Of a stretch of DNA of 64,000 nucleotides, positions 20,735-29,778 are shown one piece after another. Numbering within the stretch: the stretch's first letter is position 1; each line of letters opens with the position of its first letter. A model generated the notes under the pieces. The model was not told where the DNA came from, did no database searches, and was given only the letters and a program-made list of their open reading frames with translations. Source of the DNA: CAXBBB01 sp963815505 (lineage in GTDB: Bacteria > Bacteroidota > Rhodothermia > Rhodothermales > BA12); NCBI GenBank assembly GCA_963815505.1, contig CAWFGU010000022.1:310001-374000 (forward strand), written 5' to 3'. The position numbers and the translations under genes were made by a program.

Positions 20735-21158
20735 TCAGCCGTTGGCGACGATTTCGTGCTCGGCGAAGAAGTAGTTGGCTTCGATGGTGCCGTTCTCGGC
20801 GCTGTCCGAACCGTGGGCGGCGTTGCGGCCCAGGCTCTCGGCGAACTGCTTGCGGATGGTGCCTTCGGCAGCCTCGGCGGGGTTGGTCGCGCCGATCACT
20901 TCGCGCCACTTGGCGACGGCGTCGTCGCGCTCCAAGACGAGAGGCACGCACGCGCCGCTCGACATGAACTCGACCAGTTCACCGAAAAACGGACGCTCGC
21001 GGTGGACGGCATAGAAGCCGCCTGCTTCGGATTCGAGTCAGGCGGACGAGCTTCATCGCTCGGACGGCGAAGCCTTCTTTGAGAATGCGGTCGAGGATGG
21101 CTCCGGCGTGTCCGTTGGCGACGGCGTCGGGCTTGATGATGGCGAGGGTGCGTTCCAT
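20735..21158 (-). CDS. ndk: Nucleoside diphosphate kinase, one frame break
   Basis: An enzyme of about 140 residues that balances nucleoside triphosphates through a phospho-histidine. MERTLAIIKPDAVANGHAGAI at the start is diagnostic, then ILKEGF and MKLVRLT. Near 21044 the frame breaks, and the protein continues as EAGGFYAVHRERPFFGELVEFM, SSGACVPLVLE, VIGATNPAEAAEGTIRKQFAES and NAAHGSDS, where His is the phosphorylated residue. Removing one A at GAATCC restores LTRSEAGGFYAVH, the normal family sequence, so a single-base insertion error is the best explanation. It has its own 3' hairpins and terminator. Confidence 0.93.
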
Positions 21159-21252
21159 ATCGGAGAGAGTTCAAAAGTGAGTCGTCAACCTACGAATCGC
21201 CCTACCCAGACCGCACGTGCGCTTTCTGCAAACGCCGCCGCCTCGCCGACGC

Positions 21253-22074
21253 TTACCGCGCCGTGTCGATGTGGAGCGTCCCTTTGTACGTCTCGAGCTT
21301 CATCGCCGGACCACCACCGCCCATGCGTCCTCGGGCGACGCCGTCGCGCACGTCGATGGGCAGATCGGTATCGAGGTTGCCTTTGCGTCCCAGATCGGCG
21401 TCGAGTGCGAAGCCTGCACCGTAAGGGACGATCAGCCGCACGTCGCCCTTGTACGTGTCGACCGTGACGCGGCCCGACAGGTCGGCGAACGCGATTTCTA
21501 CGTCGCCCTTGTACGTGTCGACGTTGGCACCGCCGCGCACGGCCCGGACACGCGCCGTTCCTTTGTACGTGTCGATGTCGATGTTTCGCGCACCGTCGAC
21601 GCGGATCGTGCCCTTGTAGCTTTCGACCGTCACGTCGGCGTCGAGCGCAGCAATCGTGATCTCGCTCTTGTAATCGTCGACGTTCAGCCGGGCACTGCGC
21701 GGCATCCGAATCGTGTAGTGGACCAACGGTAAAGTGCCGCCGTTGTTGACCGTAACGATGCCCAGAAAACGCCGCGTTCTGGAATCGTTGAGGCGCTCGT
21801 AGTCCGTTTCGACCGAGACGCGGTCGTCCGAAGCATCAAATCTCACGTCGACGAGATCGACATCGCCGTCGTTGGAATCCTCGTCCGGCGCGATCCGCAC
21901 GTCGATCTCGACTTCGTCCTTGTCCCACACCTCCACATCGACCGATCCTTTGTACGTGTCGACGACGAGCACGCCGCCGCTGCGAAGCGGATGATCGAAC
22001 GTCATCGTCCGGTCTTGAGCGAGCAAAGGCGCGGCGACGAACAGCAGCAGGGCGAGGGTAGAAAGCGTGCGCAT
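21253..22074 (-). CDS. Secreted DUF4097-like protein with DTYKG repeats
   Basis: A 273-residue exported protein (signal MRTLSTLALLLFVAAPLLAQ). It consists of short strands in which (D/E)(T/S)YKG recurs about every 17-25 residues: VDTYKGSVDVEV, VESYKGTIRV, IDTYKGTARV, VDTYKGDVEIAF, VDTYKGDVRLIV, LETYKGTLHI, plus a DDYKSEITI variant. This is the pattern of DUF4097/DUF2807-type putative auto-transporter adhesin-head proteins, which are thought to form a right-handed beta-solenoid. The repeated codons also make a visible DNA repeat (CTTTGTACGTGTCGA on the plus strand). It lies between ndk and lipA on the same strand with roughly 100-220 bp gaps. Function is unknown. Confidence 0.8.
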   Translation of the reverse strand: MRTLSTLALLLFVAAPLLAQDRTMTFDHPLRSGGVLVVDTYKGSVDVEVWDKDEVEIDVRIAPDEDSNDGDVDLVDVRFDASDDRVSVETDYERLNDSRTRRFLGIVTVNNGGTLPLVHYTIRMPRSARLNVDDYKSEITIAALDADVTVESYKGTIRVDGARNIDIDTYKGTARVRAVRGGANVDTYKGDVEIAFADLSGRVTVDTYKGDVRLIVPYGAGFALDADLGRKGNLDTDLPIDVRDGVARGRMGGGGPAMKLETYKGTLHIDTAR

Positions 22075-22295
22075 GGCGGTGAAAGGTTTTTCGCAGCCTA
22101 CGGAGCGCGCCATCGCCGGGTTACAGCCTACTCCAATCGTAGCAGTCCCATTCGGCTGTTGACGACCGCCGACAATAGCACGACAGGCAGGTTGGAGCGC
22201 GGCAATACGATGGTCTCGAACGCAACCGCATGGGCGGACACCTCTTGGCTCTGGGCGGCGCCGGTGCGGCCAGCGTCTCTTGACCACCGGCTAGC

Positions 22296-23325
22296 TCACG
22301 CTTCGTACCCGGCGACGTGGCGCTCGGCGTGGTAGCTCGACCGGACCAATGGGCCACTCTCGACATGGTCGATGCCCAGCGCCTCGCCTTGCTCCTTGTA
22401 CCATGCGAACACGTCGGGGTGGACGAACTCTTCGACGGGCAGGTGCATCTTGGTCGGCTGCAGATACTGCCCGATCGTCATCACGTCGACGCCGTGGGCC
22501 GCGAAGTCGCGCATCAGTTCGACGACTTCCTCCTTGGTCTCGCCCAGTCCGACCATGATGCCGCTCTTGGTGCGCAAGCCGTGTCCTTTGGCGAGCTTGA
22601 GCACGTCGAGCGAGCGCTGATAGTCGGCCTGCGGGCGGACCCTACGGTAGAGGCGTGGGACCGTTTCGACGTTGTGGTTGAACAGGTCGGGGCGCGCGTC
22701 AAGTACGAGGCTGAGCGCGCCTTCCATGATGCCTCGAAAGTCGGGCACGAGCACTTCGATCGTGCAACCGGGCTGCGCCTCGCGGACGAGCCGGATCGTT
22801 TCGGCGAAGATCGGGAGCGCCGCCGTCCTTGCGCTCGTCGCGGTTGACGCTCGTCACGACGACGTGCCGCAGGTCCATCAGCTTGGCCGCCTCGGCGACG
22901 CGCCGGGGTTCGTCCCAGTCCAGCCCGGTGTCGGGTCGGCCGGTCATGACAGCGCAGAAGCCGCAGCTGCGCGTGCAGACGTTGCCCAGGATCATGAACG
23001 TCGCCGTACCTGCGCTCCAGCACTCGCCCATGTTCGGGCAGCGCGCGCTCTGGCAGACGGTGTGCAGGTCGTACTTCTCGATCGTGTCGAGCACGCTCTT
23101 GTACGTCTCGCCGTAGGGCAGCCGGACGCGCAGCCAGTCGGGTCGTTTGCCCCTCGCGTTCGAAGGCGGAGCCTCGACAACCGGAAGCGACAGAAAGCCG
23201 TCGCCACCCGCCTCCATCTCGGGCACGAGCGCTTCTTTGGGCGCTTTTTTGAGTTGGATCTGTCCGGGGAGAGTCGGGGCGTTCGTCGGCACGGTTGCAA
23301 GCGGGTTACGTCTGTGCCGGGCCAA
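22296..23325 (-). CDS. lipA: Lipoyl synthase, one frame break
   Basis: A radical-SAM enzyme that inserts two sulfurs into octanoyl groups on lipoyl-dependent proteins. The auxiliary cluster motif CQSARCPNMGEC (Cx4Cx5C) comes first, then the radical-SAM motif CTRSCGFC (Cx3Cx2C), then HVVVTSVNRDERKDGGA. There the frame breaks near 22817 and resumes as IFAETIRLV, DFRGIMEGAL, LFNHNVETVPRLY, GIMVGLGETKEE and GQYLQPTKMHLPV. One missing base in the C run explains it. The N-terminus is uncertain: a GTG about 11 codons in is an alternative start. No lipB is adjacent. Confidence 0.93.
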
Positions 23326-23402
23326 CGGCGCGCGTCGGGGCAGGATCCGGATGCACCCGGGCTTTACTCACCGGAAGAGGTGCCGTCGTGGGCCGCGAGC
23401 AC

Positions 23403-23615
23403 TCAGCCCGCCAAGGCGTATCCCTCGCTTTTGATAGCCGCAATCACGTCAGCGCGGGCGTCTTCTCGGTTGTACGCGACGGTCGCCGTGCCGATGGAGA
23501 CAGATGTAGCCTCGGCTCCCTCAACGCGGCCGATGGCTTGGCGGACGGCGCGGACGCAGTGGTCGCAGGTCATGCCGGTGATGGCAAGCGTTTCTTGGGC
23601 GGCAGTGTCGGGCAT
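23403..23615 (-). CDS. Heavy-metal-associated (HMA) domain protein, CopZ/MerP-like
   Basis: A 70-residue single HMA domain. ITGMTCDHCVRAVRQAIGRVEGA carries the GMTCxxC metal-binding loop, and the C-terminus ends IAAIKSEGYALAG as in copper chaperones. No signal peptide is seen from the start at 23615, so it should be cytoplasmic. It would ferry Cu(I) or a similar ion to a P-type ATPase, but no such pump is in the window. It is divergent from a HupE/UreJ-type transporter gene 110 bp away, which may hint at a shared metal theme. An upstream in-frame start at 23717 is less likely. Confidence 0.9.
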   Translation of the reverse strand: MPDTAAQETLAITGMTCDHCVRAVRQAIGRVEGAEATSVSIGTATVAYNREDARADVIAAIKSEGYALAG

Positions 23616-23725
23616 AGTCGTATCGGTTAGGAGGTGCAGCGTAAACGAGGATCCGCGCCGGACGGTTCGGGGCACGGACGCGAGCGCGCCGTTCGTTACC
23701 TTCGCACGTCCCACCACACGCGCCT

Positions 23726-24328
23726 TTGGACGACTTCTCTGCCTACCTCCAGCTCGGCCTCACGCACATCCTTGACGTGCAGGGCTACGACCACATCCTG
23801 TTCATCGTCGCACTCGTCGCCGCTTACACGCTGCGCGACGCGCGCCGGTTGTTTTGGCTCCTGACGGCCTTCACGTTGGGGCACAGCGTCACCCTCGCGC
23901 TGGCGACGCTGGGGCTGGTGACCGTCGACGGTGAGCTGGTCGAGCTGCTGATCCCGCTGACGATCGGCGCGACGGCGCTCTACACGATCTGGCAGGAGCG
24001 CCAACCGTCGGGGCCGTATGAGGCGGAATCGAAGCGGTCCGCCTACGCGCGCTACGGATTGGCGGCAGGATTCGGGTTGATCCACGGTCTGGGATTCTCG
24101 ACGTTCCTACGTGCCGCGCTGGGCGGTGAGGAGTCACTGGGCGTGCCACTGCTGGCATTCAACGTCGGGCTGGAATTGGGGCAGATCGCCATTCTGCTGG
24201 GCATTCTCGCTGCCGGGCTGACAGCGACCAGACTGGCCGGACTGACCGACCGCGCGTGGATGTTGGTACTGTCGGGCGTGGCGCTCGGCGGCGCGCTAAC
24301 GCTCGTGGTCGACGCGCTGGCGGGGTGA
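23726..24328 (+). CDS. HupE/UreJ family membrane protein
   Basis: A 200-residue protein with about six membrane segments. Histidine-bearing motifs of the HupE/UreJ_2 group are present: LGLTHILDVQGYDHILFIVAL near the start, LTAFTLGHSVTLALATLG near residue 50, and AAGFGLIHGLGFSTFLR near residue 120. HupE and UreJ relatives carry nickel, or are proposed to. The first codon appears to be TTG at 23726, as no closer ATG exists. It lies 104 bases before an M1 peptidase gene, followed by a DUF6702 gene, all on the plus strand. I recall this combination from other Bacteroidota, though I cannot check it here. Confidence 0.85.
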   Translation: MDDFSAYLQLGLTHILDVQGYDHILFIVALVAAYTLRDARRLFWLLTAFTLGHSVTLALATLGLVTVDGELVELLIPLTIGATALYTIWQERQPSGPYEAESKRSAYARYGLAAGFGLIHGLGFSTFLRAALGGEESLGVPLLAFNVGLELGQIAILLGILAAGLTATRLAGLTDRAWMLVLSGVALGGALTLVVDALAG

Positions 24329-24431
24329 GAGCAGCCTGAGAGGCAGGCCGGTTTGGCACCCGACCGCAACCTTATGGCACTCGCTTCGCTACATTGCGAA
24401 CCGACTCCCTTTCCCATCCTCCATCTCCTCG

Positions 24432-26802
24432 ATGCGCACGTCTCTCCTCGTGTTCGCGCTCGTTCTCGCTGTTCCCGCTTCTGCGCAGAACTGGCTGGGC
24501 GGCGACGCAGACGGCACCAATAATTCGATCTTCCGCCCACTCGACTGGCCCGCCGCCAACAGCTACCGCACCGGAGCGGGCACGCCCGGTCCCGACTACT
24601 GGCAGCAGCGCGCCGATTACGTGATCGAAGCCCGACTCGACACGACGGATCACACGATCCATGGATCCGAGCGCATCACGTACCACAACAACAGCCCATC
24701 GGACCTGCCCTTTCTGTGGGTCCAACTCGACCAGAACGTCCGCTCGCGCGAGCACAGCCGGACGTACCAGCTGGAGTCTGCCATTCCCGCCGACTTCAGC
24801 CCCCAGGCGCGGCAGTTCCTCGAACTCGACACGTTCGACGGCGGCTACGACCTGACACGCGTCGAGATTGTCGAGGGACGACGCACCATTGCGGCAGACT
24901 ACAGGATCGACGACACGATCATGAAGATCAACCTGCCCCAGCCGGTCAGGAGCGGTGAGACCGTTTCGTTCGACATCGACTGGAGCTACCGCATTCCCGA
25001 CGACGGACGCGGCGCCAAGGAGATGGTCAGAGACGGCTGGCTCTACGAGATGGCGCAGTGGTTTCCGCGCATGAGCGTCTACGACGACGTGCAGGGCTGG
25101 CAGACCGACCAGTTCTTGGGACAGGGCGAGTTCTATCTCAACTTCGGCAACTACGACGTCAAGCTGACCGTGCCGTGGAATCACATCGTCGAGGCGACGG
25201 GCGTGCTTCAGAACGACCGCGAGGTCCTCACGTCGGAGCAGCGCAGCCGCCTGGCGAGGGCCTACCAGAGCGAGGAGCCGGTCTTCATCATCGCCGCCGA
25301 CGAGGTGATGACGCCTGCGTCGCGCCCGACCTCAAGCGGCATGCAGACGTGGCACTACAAAGCCGAAAACGTGCGTGACTTCGCGTGGGTCTCGTCGAAG
25401 ACTTACGTCTGGGACGCCGCCGGATACACCAATCCCGGTGACGACGACGCCCATCGTCGTCCACTCGCTCTACCCGCGCGACGCCATGCCGCTGTGGGAC
25501 AAGGTCTCGACGCGCGCCACGATTCAGACGCTCAAGACGTACGGCGTGATGTCGTTTCCCTATCCCTACCCCAAAGCCGCCAACGTCCACGGGCCGGTCT
25601 TCGGCATGGAATACCCGATGATCTCCTTCTGCGGAGCTCGCCCCGACGAAGATGGCATCTATTCCGACGGCCTGGAGCGCGCGCTGATCGGCGTGACGAT
25701 CCACGAGGTCGGCCACAACTGGTTTCCGATGATCGTGGCGTCGGATGAGCGGCAGCACACGTGGATGGACGAGGGCCTGAACTCGTTTCTCGAGTACTAC
25801 GGCCGCCACGAGTACGCCGAGACCTACTGCGGTCAAGAGTGGACGCAGACCGCAGACTGCTCGTGGCCTGCCAGCCGGGGCGACGCCAGCCAGATCGTCG
25901 GCTATATGCGCGACGACGACCAAGTGCCGATCATGGCCGAGTCCGACGTGGTCCACCGGGGGTTTGGCTCGAACGCCTACGGCAAGCCCGCGACCGGCCT
26001 GATCATGCTGCGCGAGAAAGTGTTGGGCCACCAGGCCTTCGACGAGGCGTTCCGCTTCTACTCGACTCAGTGGATGTTCAAGCATCCCCAGCCCGCCGAC
26101 TTCTTCCGGTCGATGGAAGAAGGGTCGGGCGAGAACCTCGACTGGTTCTGGCGCGGCTGGTTCTACACCACCAACGCCAACGACCAGACGCTGGCCGAGG
26201 TATCGCAGCAGGACGCCAGCGAACTCACCGACGACGCGAGCCGAGGCGCTAACTACTACCGCGTCCAAGTCGACAACAGCGGCGGGATCGTGATGCCCAT
26301 CGAACTCGAGTTTCGCTACACCGACGGCACGATGGACCGCCGCGTCATCCCTGCCGACGTATGGCGCAACGACGAGTTGTCGCACACGGTCGGCATGTTC
26401 TCGGACAAGCAGCTGAGCGTCGTCGTACTCGACCCGGACGAAGCCTATGCCGACATCAACCCAAGCGACAATCTCTGGATTGCGCCGACGATGACGGAGT
26501 CGGAACTCGAGGCGATGGGCCTGATGCGTCCGCTTACACCCGAGCAAGCGATGGAATACGCAGGTTCTTTCATGGGCGTCGAGCGTCCCATCGGCATGGA
26601 GTTCACGGCCGACGGGGCGACGGTCCAAATCACGATCAACGGACAAGGCCCCTTCGGCCTGGCGCGCTCGGACAAGGATACGTTCTCTTGGAGCGAGGCC
26701 GAAGCCACGATCGCATTCACGCGCGACGCGAGCGGTGCCGTCACCGGCCTCACCTTTTCGGGTCCCGCCGACTTTACCGCGAATCGGGTCGATGCTAACT
26801 GA
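24432..26802 (+). CDS. M1 family metallopeptidase, exported, one frame break
   Basis: A secreted aminopeptidase-like protein of about 790 residues (signal MRTSLLVFALVLAVPASAQ). The N-terminal beta domain covers residues 60-320. The exopeptidase loop reads VFGMEYPMI. The zinc site HEVGHNW is followed by E exactly 18 residues after the second His (TWMDEGLNS), the HExxHx18E gluzincin signature. A single extra C near 25435 (AATCCCGG) shifts the frame between YTNP and VTTTPIVVHSLYPRD; removing it joins the halves. The end carries a beta-rich domain (FTADGATVQITINGQ). It lies between HupE/UreJ and DUF6702 genes. Confidence 0.92.
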
Positions 26803-26901
26803 CCATTGCGCCTGACTCCATGCGGCGGCGGCGGGCATACCGTTCGCCGCCGCTGTCGCGTTTGCACGTCTGCCACCGACTCCGACGCACCCTCTACCGC
26901 C

Positions 26902-27393
26902 ATGCTTCTGACGTTCCTGCTGGCTCTTCTCTCCGCCCCTGCTCCTCACGACGTGCACCTCTCGCACGGGCGGATGCTGATCGAGGGCGAGACCATCGTC
27001 TTTCAGGTCCGCTTTTTCCGCGACGACCTGGAACGTGCGCTCGCCGGAGGAGCCGAGAACGCCCCGCCCCTCACCCCGACGCGCGAAGTCGACGCACGCG
27101 TGGCCGAATACTTCGCCGGTCACGTCACGCTGGTCGCCGACGGCGCACTGCTGACAGGCCAGATCGCTACCTCGGCCCAGACCGAAGACGCTGGCGAGGC
27201 GATCTGGACGTACCGGTTGATCTACCAAGCCCCGGCGCCCCCTCGGCAGATTCATCTGCGTAACACGCTGCTGATGGAGATTTTCGACGAGCAACGCAAC
27301 TTCGTCCGCGTGCTCGACACCGCCAGCGAAAAGACTCGCTCGCTCTACTTCGTCAGAGGGTCCGAAGCGTTCACGTTCGAACCTGCGCGCTAA
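26902..27393 (+). CDS. DUF6702 family protein
   Basis: A 163-residue exported protein (MLLTFLLALLSAPAPHDVHLSHGRML...). The layout HxxHLSHGRMLIEGETIVFQVRFFRDDLERAL and the later TYRLIYQAPA, HLRNTLLMEIFDEQRNFVRV match what is called DUF6702 in Bacteroidota, a family with a beta-sandwich-like pattern found beside M1 peptidases and HupE-like proteins. The start at 26902 is chosen for its signal-like N-terminus. Function is not known; the recurring genomic context is the main clue. Confidence 0.75.
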   Translation: MLLTFLLALLSAPAPHDVHLSHGRMLIEGETIVFQVRFFRDDLERALAGGAENAPPLTPTREVDARVAEYFAGHVTLVADGALLTGQIATSAQTEDAGEAIWTYRLIYQAPAPPRQIHLRNTLLMEIFDEQRNFVRVLDTASEKTRSLYFVRGSEAFTFEPAR

Positions 27394-27411
27394 CCGCGCG
27401 ATGAAGGCCGA

Positions 27412-27432
27412 GAGGATCGCCTCGACTTTTTT
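27412..27432 (+). terminator. Weak candidate terminator after the DUF6702 gene
   Basis: GAGG (27412-27415) pairs with CCTC (27420-27423) around ATCG, followed by GAC and six Ts. The stem is short, so this is a weak call. Confidence 0.3.
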
Positions 27433-27450
27433 CGGCGTCGTGCGAAGTCT

Positions 27451-27483
27451 ATTCGCGTTTAGCGAATCTAAAACTCGATTCGC
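27451..27483. promoter_or_regulatory. Three alternating ATTCGC half-sites upstream of lat
   Basis: ATTCGC (27451-27456), GCGAATC (27462-27468) and GATTCGC (27477-27483) alternate in orientation. The first and second form one inverted repeat with a 5-base spacer; the second and third form a perfect 7-bp inverted repeat with an 8-base spacer. The stretch is AT-rich and lies about 120-150 bp before the lysine 6-aminotransferase start, so it may be an operator. No regulator is identified. Confidence 0.35.
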
Positions 27484-27601
27484 GCTCTCCACCCGCAGCT
27501 TCGGCCCAGAACAGGCTTCTGAGAGCAGGAAATGAGCTTTTCGACCATTACCTTAATAGGACATAACGCAAAATGCACCTGCCCCCAAGCCCTCAACGAC
27601 T

Positions 27602-28939
27602 ATGGAATTGAAAGCCGACGCCATCTCCCCCGCCGACGTTCGCGCGACGCTGGGCCGCCACATCCTCGCCGACGGCATGGACATGGTTCTCGACATGAAT
27701 GCGTCCGCGGGTCGCCACTTGGTGGACGCCAAATCGGGACGCCGCTTCCTCGACCTGTTCGGCTTCTACGCCTCGTCGGCGCTGGGCATGAACCACCCCG
27801 GCCTGCGCAGCGACACCGCGTTCATGGAGCGCCTGACCGATGCCGCGGTCAACAAGATCGCCAATTCGGACGTGTACACGCCCCACTTTGCGCGCTTCGT
27901 CGACACGTTCGGGCGCGTCGGCATTCCCGAGTCGATGCCGCACGCCTTCTTCGTGTCGGGCGGAGCGCTGGCGGTCGAGAACGCGCTCAAGGCGGCGTTC
28001 GACTGGAAGGTCCGGCTCAATTTCACCAAGGGCTATAGGCGCGAGGTCGGCCACAAGGTGCTGCACTTCGACCACGCCTTCCACGGTCGGACGGGCTACA
28101 CGCTCTCGCTCACGAACACCGTCCCCAACAAGACGGCCTACTTCCCCAAATTCGACTGGCCGCGCGTCTCGACGCCGATGATCGCGCACACCGGCGGTGA
28201 GCCGACGATGGACTGTGACCTCGAGGTCCGCGAGGCGCTCTCACTGGCTCAGATCAAACGCGCGTTCCTCGACCACCCGGACGACATCGCCTGCATCCTC
28301 GTCGAGCCGATTCAGGGCGAGGGCGGCGACAACCACTTGCGCCCCGAGTTCTTGCAGGCCGTCAAAGACCTCGCGCACGAGAACGACGCGCTACTCATCT
28401 TCGACGAAGTCCAAACGGGCGTCGGCGCGACGGGCAATTTCTGGGCGTTTCAGACGCTGGGCGTCGAGCCGGACATCCTGGCGTTCGGCAAGAAAACGCA
28501 GGTGTGTGGTATCCTTGCCGGTCGCAAGATCGAAGAGGTCAACGGGCACGTGTTCGAAACGTCGAGCCGCATCAACTCGACGTGGGGCGGCAACCTGGTC
28601 GATATGGTCCGCTTCGACCGCATTCTCGAGATCATCGAACAGGACAAGCTGGTCGAGCAGGCAGCCGAAACCGGCGCCTACCTCAAAGACCATCTCCTGG
28701 CGCTGGCCGAGCGCTTCCCGTTCACCAACGTCAGGGGCAAAGGCACGTTTTGCGCCTTCACCGTCGCCGACGCCCACACGCGTAACGCCATGGCTGACGC
28801 GTGCTTCGACCGAGGCGTCGCTATTTTGGGCTGCGGCACGTCGAGCATTCGCTTCCGCCCACCGCTCACGATCACCAAAACCGAGATCGACGAAGGCATG
28901 AACGTTCTCGCCGACGCGGCTCAACAGGTCATCGGTTGA
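27602..28939 (+). CDS. lat: L-lysine 6-transaminase
   Basis: A 445-residue PLP enzyme that should move the epsilon-amino group of lysine to 2-oxoglutarate, giving 2-aminoadipate semialdehyde (cyclising to piperideine-6-carboxylate). It has the class III fold: FFVSGGALAVENALKAAFDWK, FHGRTGYTLSLTN, CILVEPIQGEGGD and LLIFDEVQTGVGATGNFWAF. The PLP lysine is in DILAFGKKTQVCG, and SSRINSTWGGNLVDMVR follows. The HFARFVDTFGR and KTQVCG stretches are typical of the LAT subgroup rather than ornithine or GABA aminotransferases. No semialdehyde dehydrogenase lies nearby. A possible operator lies upstream. Confidence 0.9.
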   Translation: MELKADAISPADVRATLGRHILADGMDMVLDMNASAGRHLVDAKSGRRFLDLFGFYASSALGMNHPGLRSDTAFMERLTDAAVNKIANSDVYTPHFARFVDTFGRVGIPESMPHAFFVSGGALAVENALKAAFDWKVRLNFTKGYRREVGHKVLHFDHAFHGRTGYTLSLTNTVPNKTAYFPKFDWPRVSTPMIAHTGGEPTMDCDLEVREALSLAQIKRAFLDHPDDIACILVEPIQGEGGDNHLRPEFLQAVKDLAHENDALLIFDEVQTGVGATGNFWAFQTLGVEPDILAFGKKTQVCGILAGRKIEEVNGHVFETSSRINSTWGGNLVDMVRFDRILEIIEQDKLVEQAAETGAYLKDHLLALAERFPFTNVRGKGTFCAFTVADAHTRNAMADACFDRGVAILGCGTSSIRFRPPLTITKTEIDEGMNVLADAAQQVIG

Positions 28940-28951
28940 CGCTCGAACCGC

Positions 28952-29380
28952 TCACGCGCCGCGTTGCGCCTCGCACGTTCGTTTGAGACCCTCGTTCTCC
29001 TGCCTTAGCGCCCAGCGCAGAGCGGGCCACAGGATCGGCCACAGCAGGACGGCGAGCGCGCCGGTCGCTTCGATGGAGAGCCGGTTGGTCGTTCCGTCGC
29101 CGCTGGGCGTCACCTCGTGTATGGCTTCGAAACGGAGCCCTGGACGGCTCGACACCCACACGAACCGGCGAGGCGGATCGAACTCGGTCACCGTCCACTC
29201 GGCTTCGGGCTGAGCCGGTTGCTTGATGCGGGCGACGCTTCCAACTCCGAACGGCTCTGCGTCCATGCGCCGGACGGACGTGACGGTGGCTAGCCAATCG
29301 GGCCAGCGCTCCACGTCCGAGGTGACGGCCCAGACAGTTTCTGGAGGGACTGTGATGTGTATAGCGTGTTCGACGGTCAT
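28952..29380 (-). CDS. SRPBCC (START-like) domain protein
   Basis: A 142-residue protein of the polyketide-cyclase/dehydrase (SRPBCC) superfamily. It begins TVEHAIHITVPPETVWAVTSDVERWPDWLATVTSV, the typical first strand and helix, followed by DAEPFGVGSVARIKQP and TVTEFDPPRRFVW. A hydrophobic, tryptophan-rich stretch near the end (ALAVLLWPILWPALRWAL) is the usual C-terminal helix. It probably binds a small hydrophobic ligand, which cannot be named. It is divergent from the Rof-like gene. Confidence 0.82.
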   Translation of the reverse strand: MTVEHAIHITVPPETVWAVTSDVERWPDWLATVTSVRRMDAEPFGVGSVARIKQPAQPEAEWTVTEFDPPRRFVWVSSRPGLRFEAIHEVTPSGDGTTNRLSIEATGALAVLLWPILWPALRWALRQENEGLKRTCEAQRGA

Positions 29381-29523
29381 GGAAGATGCGGACTGGATTG
29401 GTTCGACCACGGCCGTACGAATGGAGGATGCTGTCGTTGCGAGAGGCATCACCTCTCCGTCATCTTCGACGAAAAGCCATGTGCTACCACATCGGATCTC
29501 TGTCGTCACCTAACTCTCGTTCC

Positions 29524-29772
29524 ATGTCCGACACCTACACCCCCATTGATTGCGGCTTCTACGACCGTATCGAAGCCGCCGTTTTGCGCCGTCGCCCTGT
29601 CGCGCTCAGATTGACGGACGGAAGCTCGCGTAACACGCGCATCCTCGACGTGGGCGCGCGCGACGGCGCGGATTGGGCCAAAGTCGAGGGCGTCGGCTCG
29701 GTCCGACTGGATCGCATCGCATCGCTGGACGGCGTGGCGCGTCCCGGTGCGGCCTCGTGCGGGATAGGATGA
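29524..29772 (+). CDS. rof: Rof-like Rho-binding antiterminator
   Basis: An 82-residue protein. YTPIDCGFYDRIEAAVLRRRPVALRLTDGS matches the start of E. coli Rof/YaeO (DTYQPINCDDYDNLELA), and VEGVGSVRLDRIASLDG matches its C-terminal strand and RLDKITSF motif. Rof binds Rho near the RNA primary site and inhibits termination. The C-terminal 12 residues (RPGAASCGIG) have no counterpart. The gene stands alone between divergent and convergent neighbours. The window also carries rho (15022-17552), so the partner is present. Identity is from remembered motifs; a search should settle it. Confidence 0.72.
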   Translation: MSDTYTPIDCGFYDRIEAAVLRRRPVALRLTDGSSRNTRILDVGARDGADWAKVEGVGSVRLDRIASLDGVARPGAASCGIG

Positions 29773-29778
29773 CGGCTT

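Noticed and set aside
25288..27492. A 734-codon open frame on the minus strand opposite the M1 peptidase and DUF6702 genes
   Set aside because: It is the antisense shadow of clearly homologous plus-strand genes. High GC at third codon positions keeps the reverse frame open, and its translation has no recognisable motif.
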